Part shown: piece by piece, positions 8,023-16,570 of the stretch
Layout of the letters: each line of letters begins with the position of its first letter
How positions within the stretch are numbered: the stretch's first letter is position 1
From: Kaistia dalseonensis
Lineage (GTDB): Bacteria; Pseudomonadota; Alphaproteobacteria; Rhizobiales; Kaistiaceae
Assembly (NCBI RefSeq): GCF_030814715.1
Contig: NZ_JAUSVO010000003.1
Span: 1-64,000, forward strand
Length of the DNA: 64,000 nucleotides
Reading direction: 5' to 3'
The notes under the pieces: model-generated
Databases searched by the model: none
What the model saw: the letters and a program-made list of their open reading frames with translations, nothing else
What the model was told of the DNA's origin: nothing
Translations under genes and position numbers: made by a program

Positions 8023-10101
8023 ATGGCAATCAGGGATGGAGGCGAGGCCGGCGCTCAAGCCGGCCCCAGAAAAACCGGCCCCAAGACGGTGGCGTTGATC
8101 GGCCCGCTCGGCAGCGGCAAGACCACGCTGATGGAGGCCATGCTGGCGCGCACCGGCGCCATCGCACGACAAGGCTCGGTCGACGACGGCACATCGGTCG
8201 GTGATGGCGCGCCCGAGGCGCGGTCGCATCACATGAGCGTCGAGCTGAACGTCGCCGAGACGGGCTTCATGGGCGAGCGCATCGCGCTGCTCGACTGCCC
8301 CGGATCGGTGGAATTCCAGCATGAGGGCGACGCGGCGCTCGCGATCGCCGATTGCGCAATCGTCGTCGCCGAGGCGGACGAGAAGAAGGTGCCGGCGCTG
8401 CAGGTGATCCTGCGCCATCTGGAAGATCACGGCATTCCGCGCATCCTGTTCCTCAACAAGATCGACAAGACCGCAAAGGGCGTCCAGGAGACGCTAGCCT
8501 TTCTGCAGCCGGCGAGCCGCGTGCCGCTGCTGCTGCGCCACATTCCGATCCGCCAGCACGATATCGTCACCGGCTTCGTCGACCTCGCGCTCGAACGCGC
8601 GTTTCTCTATCGCGAGCAGGCGCCGAGCGAGATCGTTGATTTGAGCGGACCGGAACGGGTGCGCGAGGCGGAGGCCCGCTATGCGATGCTGGAAAGGCTC
8701 GCCGATTATGACGACGCGCTGATGGAGGAATTGCTGGAAGACGTGCAGCCGTCGCGGGAGCGGGTCTTTTCCGATCTCGTCGCGGACATGCGCGCCGGCC
8801 TGCTCTGCCCGGTCATGATCGGCTCGGCGCTGCACGGCCACGGTGTCGGCCGGCTGCTGAAGGCGATCCGCCACGAGGCGCCCGACGTCGCCGATACGGC
8901 CGAACGGCTCGGCCTGCCCTCGGGCGCCGACGCTGTCGCGCAGGTCATCAAGACGGTCCATACCGGCCATGCTGGCAAGCTCTCCATCGCCCGCGTGCTG
9001 CGCGGAAACCTCTCCGACGGCGCCGAACTGAACGGTCCCGATGGAGCCGTCGGGCGTGTATCCGGACTGCTTCGCGTGATCGGGCAGCAGATGGCCAAGC
9101 GCGAGCCGGCCATGGCCGGCGAAATCGTCGGGCTCGGCAAGGTCGATGGCGCCCGCACGGGCATGACGCTCGGCACAGGCAAGGCGGCCCCGCCACAACT
9201 CGCCCCGCTCGCTTTGCCCGAGCCCGTGATCACGCTCGCCATCAGCCCGATCGAACGGCGCGATGATGCGAAGCTCTCCACCGCACTCGCCAAGCTCGGC
9301 GACGAAACGCCGACCTTGCAGGTGAGCCAGGACGAGGAGGTGGGTGAAATCCGGATCGGCGGCCAGGGCGAGATGCATTTGCGCGTCGCGCTCGAACGCC
9401 TCGCCGGACGCTACGGCCTCGCCGTCGAGACGAAGCCGCCGGCCATTCCCTATCGGGAGACGATCCGGGGCGAGACCTCGGTGCGCGGCCGCCACAAGAA
9501 GCAGTCCGGCGGCCATGGCCAGTTCGGCGATTGCGTGCTGGAGATCCGCCCGACCGAACGCGGCGCCGGCTTCCTGTTCCAGGATGCGATCACCGGCGGC
9601 GTGGTACCGCGAAACTACATTCCGGCGATCGAGGATGGTATTCGCGATGTACTCCGGAAGGGCGCGCTCGGCTTCCCCGTCGTCGATGTGGCGGTGCGTC
9701 TGGTCGACGGCTCCTATCACAGCGTCGATTCCTCCGATCAGGCGTTTCGCACGGCGGCACAGGTCGGAATGCGCGAAGGGTTGGAGCGATGCCGACCGGT
9801 GATGCTCGAACCCATGCTGCGGGTGACGGCGACAGTGCCCTCCGAGGCGAGCCCGCGCGTCAACATGATGGTGACGCAGCGCCGCGGACAGTTGCTCGGC
9901 TTCGACGCGCGGCCGGGTTGGCCGGGATGGGACATTGTCGAGGCGATCATTCCCGAGGCGGAAATGTCCGGGCTGATCGTCGAACTCCGGTCAGCGACAG
10001 CGGGGGTCGGCTCGTATGAGAGCCATTTCGACCATCTCGCCGAAGTGACGGGCCGACTGGCGGAGCAGATCGCCGAGCGCAGCGGCGTGCGCGCGGCCTG
10101 A
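8023..10101 (+). CDS. elongation factor G-like translational GTPase
   Basis: A 692-residue homologue of EF-G, from a divergent paralogue group found beside true fusA in alphaproteobacteria. The GTPase domain has G1 GPLGSGKT (27-34), G3 DCPG (91-94) and G4 NKID (145-148), followed by EF-G domains II-V including the GGQGEMHL and GGHGQFGD segments. G1 has an extra Ser and Leu compared with AHIDAGKT, G3 has Cys for Thr, and the usual RGITI switch-I element is missing. It probably binds GTP at the ribosome, but a canonical translocase role is doubtful. The start has a GGAGGAAG RBS. Confidence 0.85.
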   Translation: MAIRDGGEAGAQAGPRKTGPKTVALIGPLGSGKTTLMEAMLARTGAIARQGSVDDGTSVGDGAPEARSHHMSVELNVAETGFMGERIALLDCPGSVEFQHEGDAALAIADCAIVVAEADEKKVPALQVILRHLEDHGIPRILFLNKIDKTAKGVQETLAFLQPASRVPLLLRHIPIRQHDIVTGFVDLALERAFLYREQAPSEIVDLSGPERVREAEARYAMLERLADYDDALMEELLEDVQPSRERVFSDLVADMRAGLLCPVMIGSALHGHGVGRLLKAIRHEAPDVADTAERLGLPSGADAVAQVIKTVHTGHAGKLSIARVLRGNLSDGAELNGPDGAVGRVSGLLRVIGQQMAKREPAMAGEIVGLGKVDGARTGMTLGTGKAAPPQLAPLALPEPVITLAISPIERRDDAKLSTALAKLGDETPTLQVSQDEEVGEIRIGGQGEMHLRVALERLAGRYGLAVETKPPAIPYRETIRGETSVRGRHKKQSGGHGQFGDCVLEIRPTERGAGFLFQDAITGGVVPRNYIPAIEDGIRDVLRKGALGFPVVDVAVRLVDGSYHSVDSSDQAFRTAAQVGMREGLERCRPVMLEPMLRVTATVPSEASPRVNMMVTQRRGQLLGFDARPGWPGWDIVEAIIPEAEMSGLIVELRSATAGVGSYESHFDHLAEVTGRLAEQIAERSGVRAA

Positions 10102-10148
10102 TGCGGAGCGAGGGGACGAGTGGAACCGCGCGTTCCCTCCCCCCTCGC

Positions 10149-11672
10149 TCAGCCCTTGGCCGGCGTCCGGATGAAGATCCAGCCGACGATGCCGGCGAGG
10201 ATCGCCAACGCGCCGCAGATCAGCGAGGTGGCGGCAAAGCCGGCGATCGTCGCTTTCGACCAGAGCGCCGTGACGGCGGCCTGGTCGGTCCCGTCCGTGA
10301 TCATGCCGAGCATGCCGCCGAAACCGGCCGTGCGCACCAGCCGCCCCGCCTCGCCCGCATTGTCGCCGAGCACCACGTGAAATCCGATGCCGACCGCAAT
10401 GCCGAGGCTCGCGACGGCCAGCAGGCTCGCCACCCGAGCCACGGCATTGTTGATGCCGGACGCGGCGCCGTGGCGCTCCTCAGGCGCCGAATTCATGACG
10501 GCGGTCGAGAGCGGTGCGACGGTGATGCCCATGCCCGCCCCCATCAGCAGCATCGTCGGCACGATCGCGCGCCAGAAGCCGCCATCGGCCACGGCGAGCG
10601 CCAGCAGGCAGAAGGCGATGCCGGTCAGGATCGGCCCGAAGGTGAGGCTCGGCCTGACACCGATCTTGTCGGCAAGACCGCCGCCAAAACGCGACAGCAG
10701 GCCCATGACGATGACGAAGGGGAGAAAGACGGAGCCCGCCAGCGTCGCCGGATAGCCATGCGCCTGAATGAGCGCCGTCGGCAGGAAGAAGAGCGCACCG
10801 GACAGGGCGAAATAAAGCAGCAGCGTCAATATATTGACGCCTGCGAATGTCCGGTCGGCAAAGAGGCCGAGCGGCATCATCGGATTGCGGGCGCGCATCT
10901 CCCAGACGACGAAGCCGGCCAGCACCGCCGCGCCGAGGAGCGCGATCAGCGCATAGGGCGTGGCCGTCCCGTCCGGTGCCGGCTCCCCGAGCCGCGTCAG
11001 CCCGAAGGCGAGCAGGCCGAGACCGACAACGGCGAAGGCGCCACCGATCCAGTCCATGGCGACGGCGGCACGGGCACGATCGGCCGGCACGCGGCTGCGG
11101 CAGAGCCACCAGGCGATGATCGCGATCGGCAGGTTGATCAGGAAGATCCAGCGCCACGAGCCGATATCGACGAGCGCGCCGCCGATGACCGGGCCGATGG
11201 CGGGCGCGATCGACGACGCTGCGGCCCAGGTGCCGATCGCCCGGCCACGGCTCTCCGGCGGATAATGCGCCGAGATCAGCGCGAGCGAGCCCGGCACCAT
11301 CAGCGCGCCGCCGACGCCCTGAATGGCGCGGGCGAAGATCAACGCCTCCGGCGACCAGGCGAGGCCGCAAGCGGCCGAGGCAAAGCCGAACAGCGCAATG
11401 CCGATCATGAAGACGCGGCGAAGGCCAAAGGCGTCACCGGCTGCGCCGCCGAGCAGGGTGAAGGCGGCGAGCGTCAGCGTATAGGCATTCGAGGCCCATT
11501 GCGCCTCGCCGAAACCGGCGCCGAGGCCCGAGCGGATCGCCGGCAGGGCCACCGTGACAACGGACCCATCCATGAAGGCCATGCTGGAGGCGAGGATCGT
11601 CGCCAGCATGACGAAGGTTCGCGTGGTGGCGGAATTGGCCGATGCGGCGGGTCGGACGGCCTCTTGGTCCAT
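10149..11672 (-). CDS. DHA2-family (EmrB/QacA-type) MFS drug efflux permease
   Basis: A 507-residue MFS protein with about 14 hydrophobic segments, the hallmark of the 14-helix DHA2 drug:H+ antiporters. The segment VTVALPAI near the first helix and GGALVDIGSWRWIFLINLP after helix 5 (motif C region) are family signatures. Likely role: proton-driven export of hydrophobic compounds across the inner membrane. I start at the ATG at 11672, which follows GGGAGA at proper spacing; an upstream in-frame ATG has no RBS. No MarR or TetR regulator or membrane-fusion partner lies next to it. Confidence 0.88.
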   Translation of the reverse strand: MDQEAVRPAASANSATTRTFVMLATILASSMAFMDGSVVTVALPAIRSGLGAGFGEAQWASNAYTLTLAAFTLLGGAAGDAFGLRRVFMIGIALFGFASAACGLAWSPEALIFARAIQGVGGALMVPGSLALISAHYPPESRGRAIGTWAAASSIAPAIGPVIGGALVDIGSWRWIFLINLPIAIIAWWLCRSRVPADRARAAVAMDWIGGAFAVVGLGLLAFGLTRLGEPAPDGTATPYALIALLGAAVLAGFVVWEMRARNPMMPLGLFADRTFAGVNILTLLLYFALSGALFFLPTALIQAHGYPATLAGSVFLPFVIVMGLLSRFGGGLADKIGVRPSLTFGPILTGIAFCLLALAVADGGFWRAIVPTMLLMGAGMGITVAPLSTAVMNSAPEERHGAASGINNAVARVASLLAVASLGIAVGIGFHVVLGDNAGEAGRLVRTAGFGGMLGMITDGTDQAAVTALWSKATIAGFAATSLICGALAILAGIVGWIFIRTPAKG

Positions 11673-11774
11673 GTTTCGTCTCCCGCAACACATCGATTGT
11701 GCAGTTGCGATCAATCAATCGCACCGCAAGCCTTGAGGAATGCTCCGGCAACCCTAGCATTCTCTGGGGAGCGC

Positions 11775-12635
11775 ATGTGGTCTTTGTCGAGACGACGCTG
11801 GTCGCGACGATTGGCCGAAGCAGGCTGGCGGTCGATGATGCGATGTTCTCCATGGCTGATGACATTGGTGCTTGCCCTCGCGCTCGCACGCCCGGCGCAG
11901 GCCGACGATATTCCCGTCGATCTCGAGCTCGTTCTCGCCGTCGATGTCTCGCGCTCGATGGATCCCGACGAACAGGCGCTGCAGCGGCAGGGTTATATCA
12001 ATGCGCTGCGCCATGCGGAGGTCATCAACGCCATCAGGTCCGGGCCCTATGGGCGGATCGCGGTCACCTATTTCGAGTGGTCCGGCCCGGACGCGCAGGA
12101 AGTGATCGTCCCCTGGATGTTGATCGAAGATCCCGAAAGCGCCGATGCCGTGGCATCGCGCATCGCGCCCTCCTCCTCGTTCGGACGCTATGGCACGTCG
12201 ATCTCGTCGAGCCTCGCCTATGCGGCGACGCTGTTCGACCATAATGGCTTTGCCGGCCAGCATCTCACCATAGACGTCTCGGGCGACGGCCCCAACAATA
12301 TGGGCGGGCCAGTGGTTGTCGCGCGCGATGCCGTGGTCGCGCGCGGCATCACCATCAACGGGCTCCCAATCGTGCTGCGGCCGAGCCGCTTCAACGGCTT
12401 CGATATTGCCGATCTAGACCACTATTATCAGGGCTGCGTAGTGGGCGGCTTCGGCGCCTTCACCATTGCGGTCACCGCGACCGAGCAATTCGAGATCGCG
12501 ATCCGCCGCAAGCTGGTGCTCGAAATCTCGCAGGCCCGGCCACGCCTGATCCCGGCCGCCGCCGATGCGCCGACGCGCAGCGACATTGACTGCATGGTCG
12601 GCGAGAACCTGCGCGGGCGCTCGATGCAGCGATAA
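11775..12635 (+). CDS. DUF1194 von Willebrand-type secreted protein
   Basis: A 286-residue exported protein. A hydrophobic stretch (LMTLVLALALARPAQA) acts as signal peptide, after which DLELVLAVDVSRSMDPDEQ provides a MIDAS-like DxSxS metal site of a VWA fold. The next blocks, a YFEWSG strand and LTIDVSGDGPNN, are characteristic of DUF1194. Function is unknown; VWA folds usually mediate metal-dependent protein contacts. The 11775 start follows GGGGAG but with a short 3-base gap; an ATG at 11835, directly before the signal core, is a possible alternative. Confidence 0.82.
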   Translation: MWSLSRRRWSRRLAEAGWRSMMRCSPWLMTLVLALALARPAQADDIPVDLELVLAVDVSRSMDPDEQALQRQGYINALRHAEVINAIRSGPYGRIAVTYFEWSGPDAQEVIVPWMLIEDPESADAVASRIAPSSSFGRYGTSISSSLAYAATLFDHNGFAGQHLTIDVSGDGPNNMGGPVVVARDAVVARGITINGLPIVLRPSRFNGFDIADLDHYYQGCVVGGFGAFTIAVTATEQFEIAIRRKLVLEISQARPRLIPAAADAPTRSDIDCMVGENLRGRSMQR

Positions 12636-12720
12636 TCGCCCGCCAATGGTTGCGTCGGGCGGTCGCCTTCGCCAAGCTCGCGGGCGAATCCGACGCCTCC
12701 GACATAAGCGAGCCCGCACC

Positions 12721-13956
12721 GTGCGCCTTCTCTTCAGCCTCTGCCTCGCGGTTTTCCTGATGCACTCGACCAGCGCCGGCGCGGCCTCGCGCGACGCCGT
12801 CGAGCAGCAGTTCCAAAAGTGGCTTGCAACGACCGTTGCGGCGGATGCCACCAGGCGCGGTGTCTCCAGGGCCACGCTGACGCGGGCCTTTGACGGGTTG
12901 AAGCTCGACTGGTCGCTGCCCGACCTCGCCCCGCCCGGCGAGCCCGAGAAGCATGAGGCGCCGCAGCGCCAGGCGGAATTCTCCGGCCCGGCGCGCTATT
13001 TCAACGAGCCCAAGGTCGCGCAGCTCGCCAAGGCCGGACAGGCGCGCATGCAGCAATGGTCGAAGACGCTCGCCGCGATCGAGAAGACCTATGGCGTGCC
13101 CGCTTCGATCGTGGTCGCGATCTGGGGTCGCGAATCCGGCTATGGCGCCGCCAAGCTGCCCTACTCCGCCCTGTCGGCGCTCGCGACCGAAGCCTTCATG
13201 GGCGCGCGCAAGCAGAGCTTCTATGGCGAACTGCTCGCCGCGCTGGAGATCCTCCAGGGCGATCATATTTCCCAGTCCGAGATGAAGAGCTCATGGGCCG
13301 GGGCGCTCGGACAGCCGCAGTTCCTGCCTTCGAAATACCTCACCACCGCCGTCGACTTCGACCGCGACGGCAAGCGTGACATCTGGAACTCGGTGCCGGA
13401 CGTGCTCGGCTCGATCGCCAACTATCTCAGGGAGAATGGGTGGCAGCCGGGCGTCGGCTGGGGCGTCGAGGTGGTGCTGCCGCCCAACGTCTCCTGCAGC
13501 CTCGAAGGGCCTGAAAAGGGCCGGCCGCTCGCCGAATGGCAGGCCATGGGCGTGCGCACGGTCAGCGGCGGCCCGGTCACAGGCCGCAATCCGAAGCAGA
13601 TCGGCCATCTCATGATGCCCGCCGGGCGACTAGGTCCAGCCTTCATCGTCTCGAAGAACTTCTACATCCTGAAGACCTACAACGAGTCCGACCTCTATGC
13701 GCTCTTCATCGGCCACCTCGCCGATCGCATGCGCGGCGCTGGTCCGATGGCGCAGAGCTGGGCCGATATCGGCACCTTCAAGCGCTCGGATGTCGGGCGC
13801 ATGCAGGAGCGGCTGGAAGCGCGCGGCGTCGATGTCGGCACGGCCGACGGGCTGGTCGGCTTCAAGACGCGGATCGCGATCGGCGAATGGCAGACGGCCA
13901 ATGGCCGCGCGGCAACCTGTTTCCCGGATGCCGCGCTGCTGAAGGCGATCCGCTGA
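12721..13956 (+). CDS. lytic murein transglycosylase with C-terminal peptidoglycan-binding domain
   Basis: A 411-residue periplasmic enzyme of the MltB type that cleaves the MurNAc-GlcNAc bond and forms 1,6-anhydro-MurNAc. Signal peptide residues 1-22 (MHSTSAGA cleavage region); SLT_2 domain with catalytic Glu138 in IWGRESGYG and the GALGQPQFLPS substrate loop; a ~60-residue PG-binding-1 module at the end. The GTG at 12721 is the start, since it opens directly on the hydrophobic leader. It belongs to the same family as the gene at 16571, which lacks the C-terminal module. Confidence 0.9.
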   Translation: MRLLFSLCLAVFLMHSTSAGAASRDAVEQQFQKWLATTVAADATRRGVSRATLTRAFDGLKLDWSLPDLAPPGEPEKHEAPQRQAEFSGPARYFNEPKVAQLAKAGQARMQQWSKTLAAIEKTYGVPASIVVAIWGRESGYGAAKLPYSALSALATEAFMGARKQSFYGELLAALEILQGDHISQSEMKSSWAGALGQPQFLPSKYLTTAVDFDRDGKRDIWNSVPDVLGSIANYLRENGWQPGVGWGVEVVLPPNVSCSLEGPEKGRPLAEWQAMGVRTVSGGPVTGRNPKQIGHLMMPAGRLGPAFIVSKNFYILKTYNESDLYALFIGHLADRMRGAGPMAQSWADIGTFKRSDVGRMQERLEARGVDVGTADGLVGFKTRIAIGEWQTANGRAATCFPDAALLKAIR

Positions 13957-13961
13957 GCGGG

Positions 13962-14675
13962 TCAGACCAGCGCGCCGCCGCCATCGACATAGACGACGCT
14001 GCCGGTGATGTAGGGATTGGTCATGAAGGCCGCGATCTGGATCGCGATGTGGTCGCCCGTGCCGGCGACGCCCGCCGGCAAGCCGGCCGCGATCCGCTCC
14101 AGCAGCGCGCTGTGCTCGGCCTCGGTCTTGGTGCCCCAGAGCGGCGTATCCACGAAGCCGGGCGACACCGCGTTGACGCGGATCGGCGCCAGCTCCAGCG
14201 CCAGTCCCTTGGCCAGCGCCTCGACGGCGGCGTTGATCGCGCCCTGCAGCACCGCGCCCTTCTTCGGCCGAATGCTGAGAAAGCCCGAGACGAGGGTCAG
14301 CGAGCCGCCCGGCGCGATCTTCGCGGCGCGGGCGACGTGGAAGGCGCCCCAGAACTTCGACAGCATCGAGCCATAGGCGTCGTCGAGGTCGAAGGCCTTG
14401 ATCGGTGCCGACTTGGTGGCCGCGGCCGAAACCACGATGTGGTCGAAGGCCGGCAGCGCTTCGAAGAAGGCGGCCACGGCTGCGGCGTCGGTCGTGTCGA
14501 GCGAACGCGCATCGACGGCGCCGCCGAGGCTCGCTTTGGCGGCGGCCAGCTTCTCGGCGGAACGACCGGCGATCGTCACGTCTGCGCCCTCGGCCAGCGC
14601 ATGCCGCGCGGCCGCGAGCCCTATGCCCGAGCTGCCGCCCACGACCAGGACTTTCCTTCCATTCAGGCTCTTCAT
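13962..14675 (-). CDS. SDR-family protein lacking the YxxxK catalytic pair
   Basis: A 237-residue Rossmann protein with the cofactor motif GGSSGIG (residues 13-19) and the end VYVDGGGALV typical of short-chain dehydrogenases. The segment that should carry YxxxK reads GAVLQGAINAAVEAL, which places Gln and Asn where Tyr and Lys belong, while the preceding Ser (VSGF) is kept. It may bind NAD(P) without classic SDR catalysis or use another chemistry. The start has AAGGAG in good position. It is divergent from a LysR regulator that probably controls it. Confidence 0.85.
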   Translation of the reverse strand: MKSLNGRKVLVVGGSSGIGLAAARHALAEGADVTIAGRSAEKLAAAKASLGGAVDARSLDTTDAAAVAAFFEALPAFDHIVVSAAATKSAPIKAFDLDDAYGSMLSKFWGAFHVARAAKIAPGGSLTLVSGFLSIRPKKGAVLQGAINAAVEALAKGLALELAPIRVNAVSPGFVDTPLWGTKTEAEHSALLERIAAGLPAGVAGTGDHIAIQIAAFMTNPYITGSVVYVDGGGALV

Positions 14676-14751
14676 CGTCTCGCTCCTTGCTGCGTGATCC
14701 GAAGAGAGTGGCACTCTGGCCCGCTGTTGATAATAATGCGATCGATCAATC

Positions 14752-14776
14752 CATTCTTTCATCTTCGGCAAGAATG
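14752..14776. promoter_or_regulatory. LysR-type inverted-repeat operator candidate
   Basis: CATTCTT (14752-14758) and AAGAATG (14770-14776) form perfect 7-bp arms separated by 11 bases, the T-N11-A geometry of LysR-family sites. The site sits in the 114-bp gap between the SDR gene and the LysR gene, 13 bases before the regulator's ATG, where autorepression is usual. Confidence 0.6.
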
Positions 14777-14789
14777 AACGCGGCAGCGC

Positions 14790-15737
14790 ATGAACAATAT
14801 CGACAGCATCATGGATTTCACGGTCTTCGTGCGCATCGTCGCCGAAGGCAGCCTCTCGGGCGCGGCGCGCAGCCTCTCCATGTCGCTCGCCGTGATCTCC
14901 AAGCGGCTGGCGCGGCTGGAAGACAGGCTGGGCGTGCGGCTGATCCATCGCACCACGCGCCGCCTCAGCCTCACCGAGGAAGGCCTCGCCTTCCATGAGC
15001 GTTGCGTGCGCATCCTCGCCGAGATCGAGGAGGCGCAGGAGATGGTCGCCAATCGCAGCCGCCACGCGACGGGGCTGCTGCGTGTCACCGCCTCGGCCGC
15101 CTTCGCCCGCCGGCAGCTCGCCCCGCGGCTCGGCCGTTTTCACGCGCTCTATCCCGATATTCGCGTCCAGATGATCGTGACCGACACGCTGCTCGACCTG
15201 GTCAAGGAAGGCATCGACGTGGCGATCCGCCAGGCGGCGCTCGCCGATTCGAGCCTGATGGTCCGCCGCCTCGCGCCGACCTGCCGCGTCATCTCCGCCG
15301 CACCGGCCTATATCGCGGCGCGCGGCGCGCCCGTCGTCCCCGCCGATCTCGTCCGGCATGATTGCATCATCTTCGGCGATCCGCCCGTCTCGGAGTGGAC
15401 CTTCATGAGCGCGACGAACGATCCCGTCAGCGTGCGGATCGACGGCGTGCTGAGCACGAATGATGGCGAGGTCGCCCATGCCGCGGCACTGGCTGGCCTC
15501 GGCATCGTGCGCAAGACCTTCTGGGATGTGTCCGACGACATCGCAGCGGGAAGGCTGGTGCCGCTCCTGACCGATTATCCGATTCCCGCATTTCCGGTTC
15601 AGGCGGTCTACCCAACGGGCCGCCACCTTGCACCGAAGCTGCGCGTGTTTCTCGATTTCATGGTGGCGGAGATGAAGTCGGTCGAGCATGGACCGGCCGG
15701 GCCGGCACTCAACACGGCGCTCGACATGGCCGACTAA
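14790..15737 (+). CDS. LysR-family transcriptional regulator
   Basis: A 315-residue regulator. Residues ~5-65 form the winged helix-turn-helix (VRIVAEGSLSGAARSLSMSLAVISKRLARLEDRLG), followed by the linker helix and a two-lobe co-inducer domain (~90-300). The RLxHRTTRRLSLTEEG stretch is the standard wing region. It is divergent from the SDR gene at 14675, the normal layout of a LysR regulator and its target, and an inverted repeat of LysR type lies between. The effector cannot be predicted from sequence. Confidence 0.92.
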   Translation: MNNIDSIMDFTVFVRIVAEGSLSGAARSLSMSLAVISKRLARLEDRLGVRLIHRTTRRLSLTEEGLAFHERCVRILAEIEEAQEMVANRSRHATGLLRVTASAAFARRQLAPRLGRFHALYPDIRVQMIVTDTLLDLVKEGIDVAIRQAALADSSLMVRRLAPTCRVISAAPAYIAARGAPVVPADLVRHDCIIFGDPPVSEWTFMSATNDPVSVRIDGVLSTNDGEVAHAAALAGLGIVRKTFWDVSDDIAAGRLVPLLTDYPIPAFPVQAVYPTGRHLAPKLRVFLDFMVAEMKSVEHGPAGPALNTALDMAD

Positions 15738-15795
15738 GCATCCCCCTTACGAATCAGGTGTGATTGTCCTATCCTGAGTGCGTCGTCAACAATCG

Positions 15796-15810
15796 AAAGG
15801 AGGTGATCCT
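15796..15810 (+). promoter_or_regulatory. extended Shine-Dalgarno, perfect anti-SD complement
   Basis: GAAAGGAGGTGATCC (15795-15809) complements the 3' tail of bacterial 16S rRNA over its whole length, and AGGAGG stands 6-7 bases before a GTG at 15811. Such long pairing is very unusual for an ordinary start and argues that the tiny ORF behind it is translated, or that ribosome capture itself is the purpose. Confidence 0.65.
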
Positions 15811-15888
15811 GTGTCTCATTGTCGTTCGCCGCGTCTGTCGGGTCCAATGGTCCAGGTCTCTGCTTTTGTAGGGATTTGCGCCGCGTGA
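15811..15888 (+). CDS. 25-residue leader peptide or small protein upstream of the YaiI gene
   Basis: GTG start and TGA stop enclose 25 codons reading V/M-SHCRSPRLSGPMVQV and ending SAFVGICAA. It is not annotated by length-based gene finders. Support comes from the extraordinary 15-base anti-SD match just upstream and from its place ahead of a 12-bp GNRA-loop hairpin (15932-15959) and a gene. The peptide has no run of a single amino acid codon, so a classic amino-acid attenuator is not obvious. It may be a leader peptide or a free small protein; I do not recognise a family. Confidence 0.5.
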   Translation: MSHCRSPRLSGPMVQVSAFVGICAA

Positions 15889-15931
15889 CCGGCCTTTGCC
15901 AGGCCTTGTGTCTGGTCGCGATCTGACAATG

Positions 15932-15959
15932 GAAGGGTCGTCCGAGAGGGCGGCCCTTC
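15932..15959 (+). terminator. hairpin before the YaiI gene, terminator or attenuator
   Basis: GAAGGGTCGTCC pairs with GGGCGGCCCTTC over 12 bp (three G-U pairs) around a GAGA tetraloop, followed by TCATTTCC, a weak U-rich tail. It ends 19 bases before the next start codon. The segment upstream (GGCCT...AGGCC, then CCAG...CTGG) can form competing stems. Confidence 0.5.
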
Positions 15960-15978
15960 TCATTTCCAGAGTTCCGAT

Positions 15979-16464
15979 ATGTCCCGTCCGATCCAGATCT
16001 ACGTCGATGCCGATGCCTGCCCGGTCAAGGCCGAGGTCTACAAGGTTGCCGAGCGCCATCGCCTGCGCGTCTTCGTTGTCGCAAACAGTCCGATTGCGGT
16101 ACCGCGTGATCCACTGATCGAGCGTGTCACGGTCCCCGGCGGCATGAACATCGCCGATGACTGGATCGCCGAGCGCGCGGTGCGCGGCGACATCGTCATC
16201 ACCGCAGATGTCCCGCTCGCGGATCGCTGCGTCAAGACGGGCGCCGATGTCATCGGCCCCACGGGCAAGGCCTTCACCGAATCATCGATCGGCATGGCGC
16301 TCGCAACGCGCAATCTCCTGGAAGATCTGCGCTCCGCCGGCGCGATCACGGGCGGCCCGCGCCCCTTCTCGCCGCGTGACCGCTCCGCCTTCCTGTCGGC
16401 GCTCGATCTCGCCATCGTGCGGCTCAAGCGGGCCGGCTTCGGCCATGACAAGAATGTCACATGA
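15979..16464 (+). CDS. YaiI/YqxD-family protein (UPF0178, DUF188)
   Basis: A 161-residue protein with the DUF188 pattern: [18 protein letters not shown] at the N-terminus, then [12 protein letters not shown], the [25 protein letters not shown] core with conserved acidic residues, and FTESSIG...[10 protein letters not shown]. The acidic layout resembles a PIN-like nuclease fold, and a nuclease role is a common guess, but no activity is established. The start lies shortly after a hairpin and a leader ORF, so expression may be controlled after initiation. An inverted repeat GCCTCAA/TTGAGGC follows the stop. Confidence 0.88.
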   Translation: MSRPIQIYVDADACPVKAEVYKVAERHRLRVFVVANSPIAVPRDPLIERVTVPGGMNIADDWIAERAVRGDIVITADVPLADRCVKTGADVIGPTGKAFTESSIGMALATRNLLEDLRSAGAITGGPRPFSPRDRSAFLSALDLAIVRLKRAGFGHDKNVT

Positions 16465-16570
16465 AGTCTGCCTCAACCTCACAGTAACACTTGAGGCGTC
16501 ATGATCGGCTTGCGGGCAACGCGCCCCCCGGCGTAGTGAAACGCGCCTCCCGCAGAGACAAGGGCTGATC

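Noticed and set aside
10101-11774. A long plus-strand extension upstream of the DUF1194 protein
   Set aside because: It is antisense to the MFS pump and low in hydrophobic residues; the real gene begins with its signal peptide near 11775.
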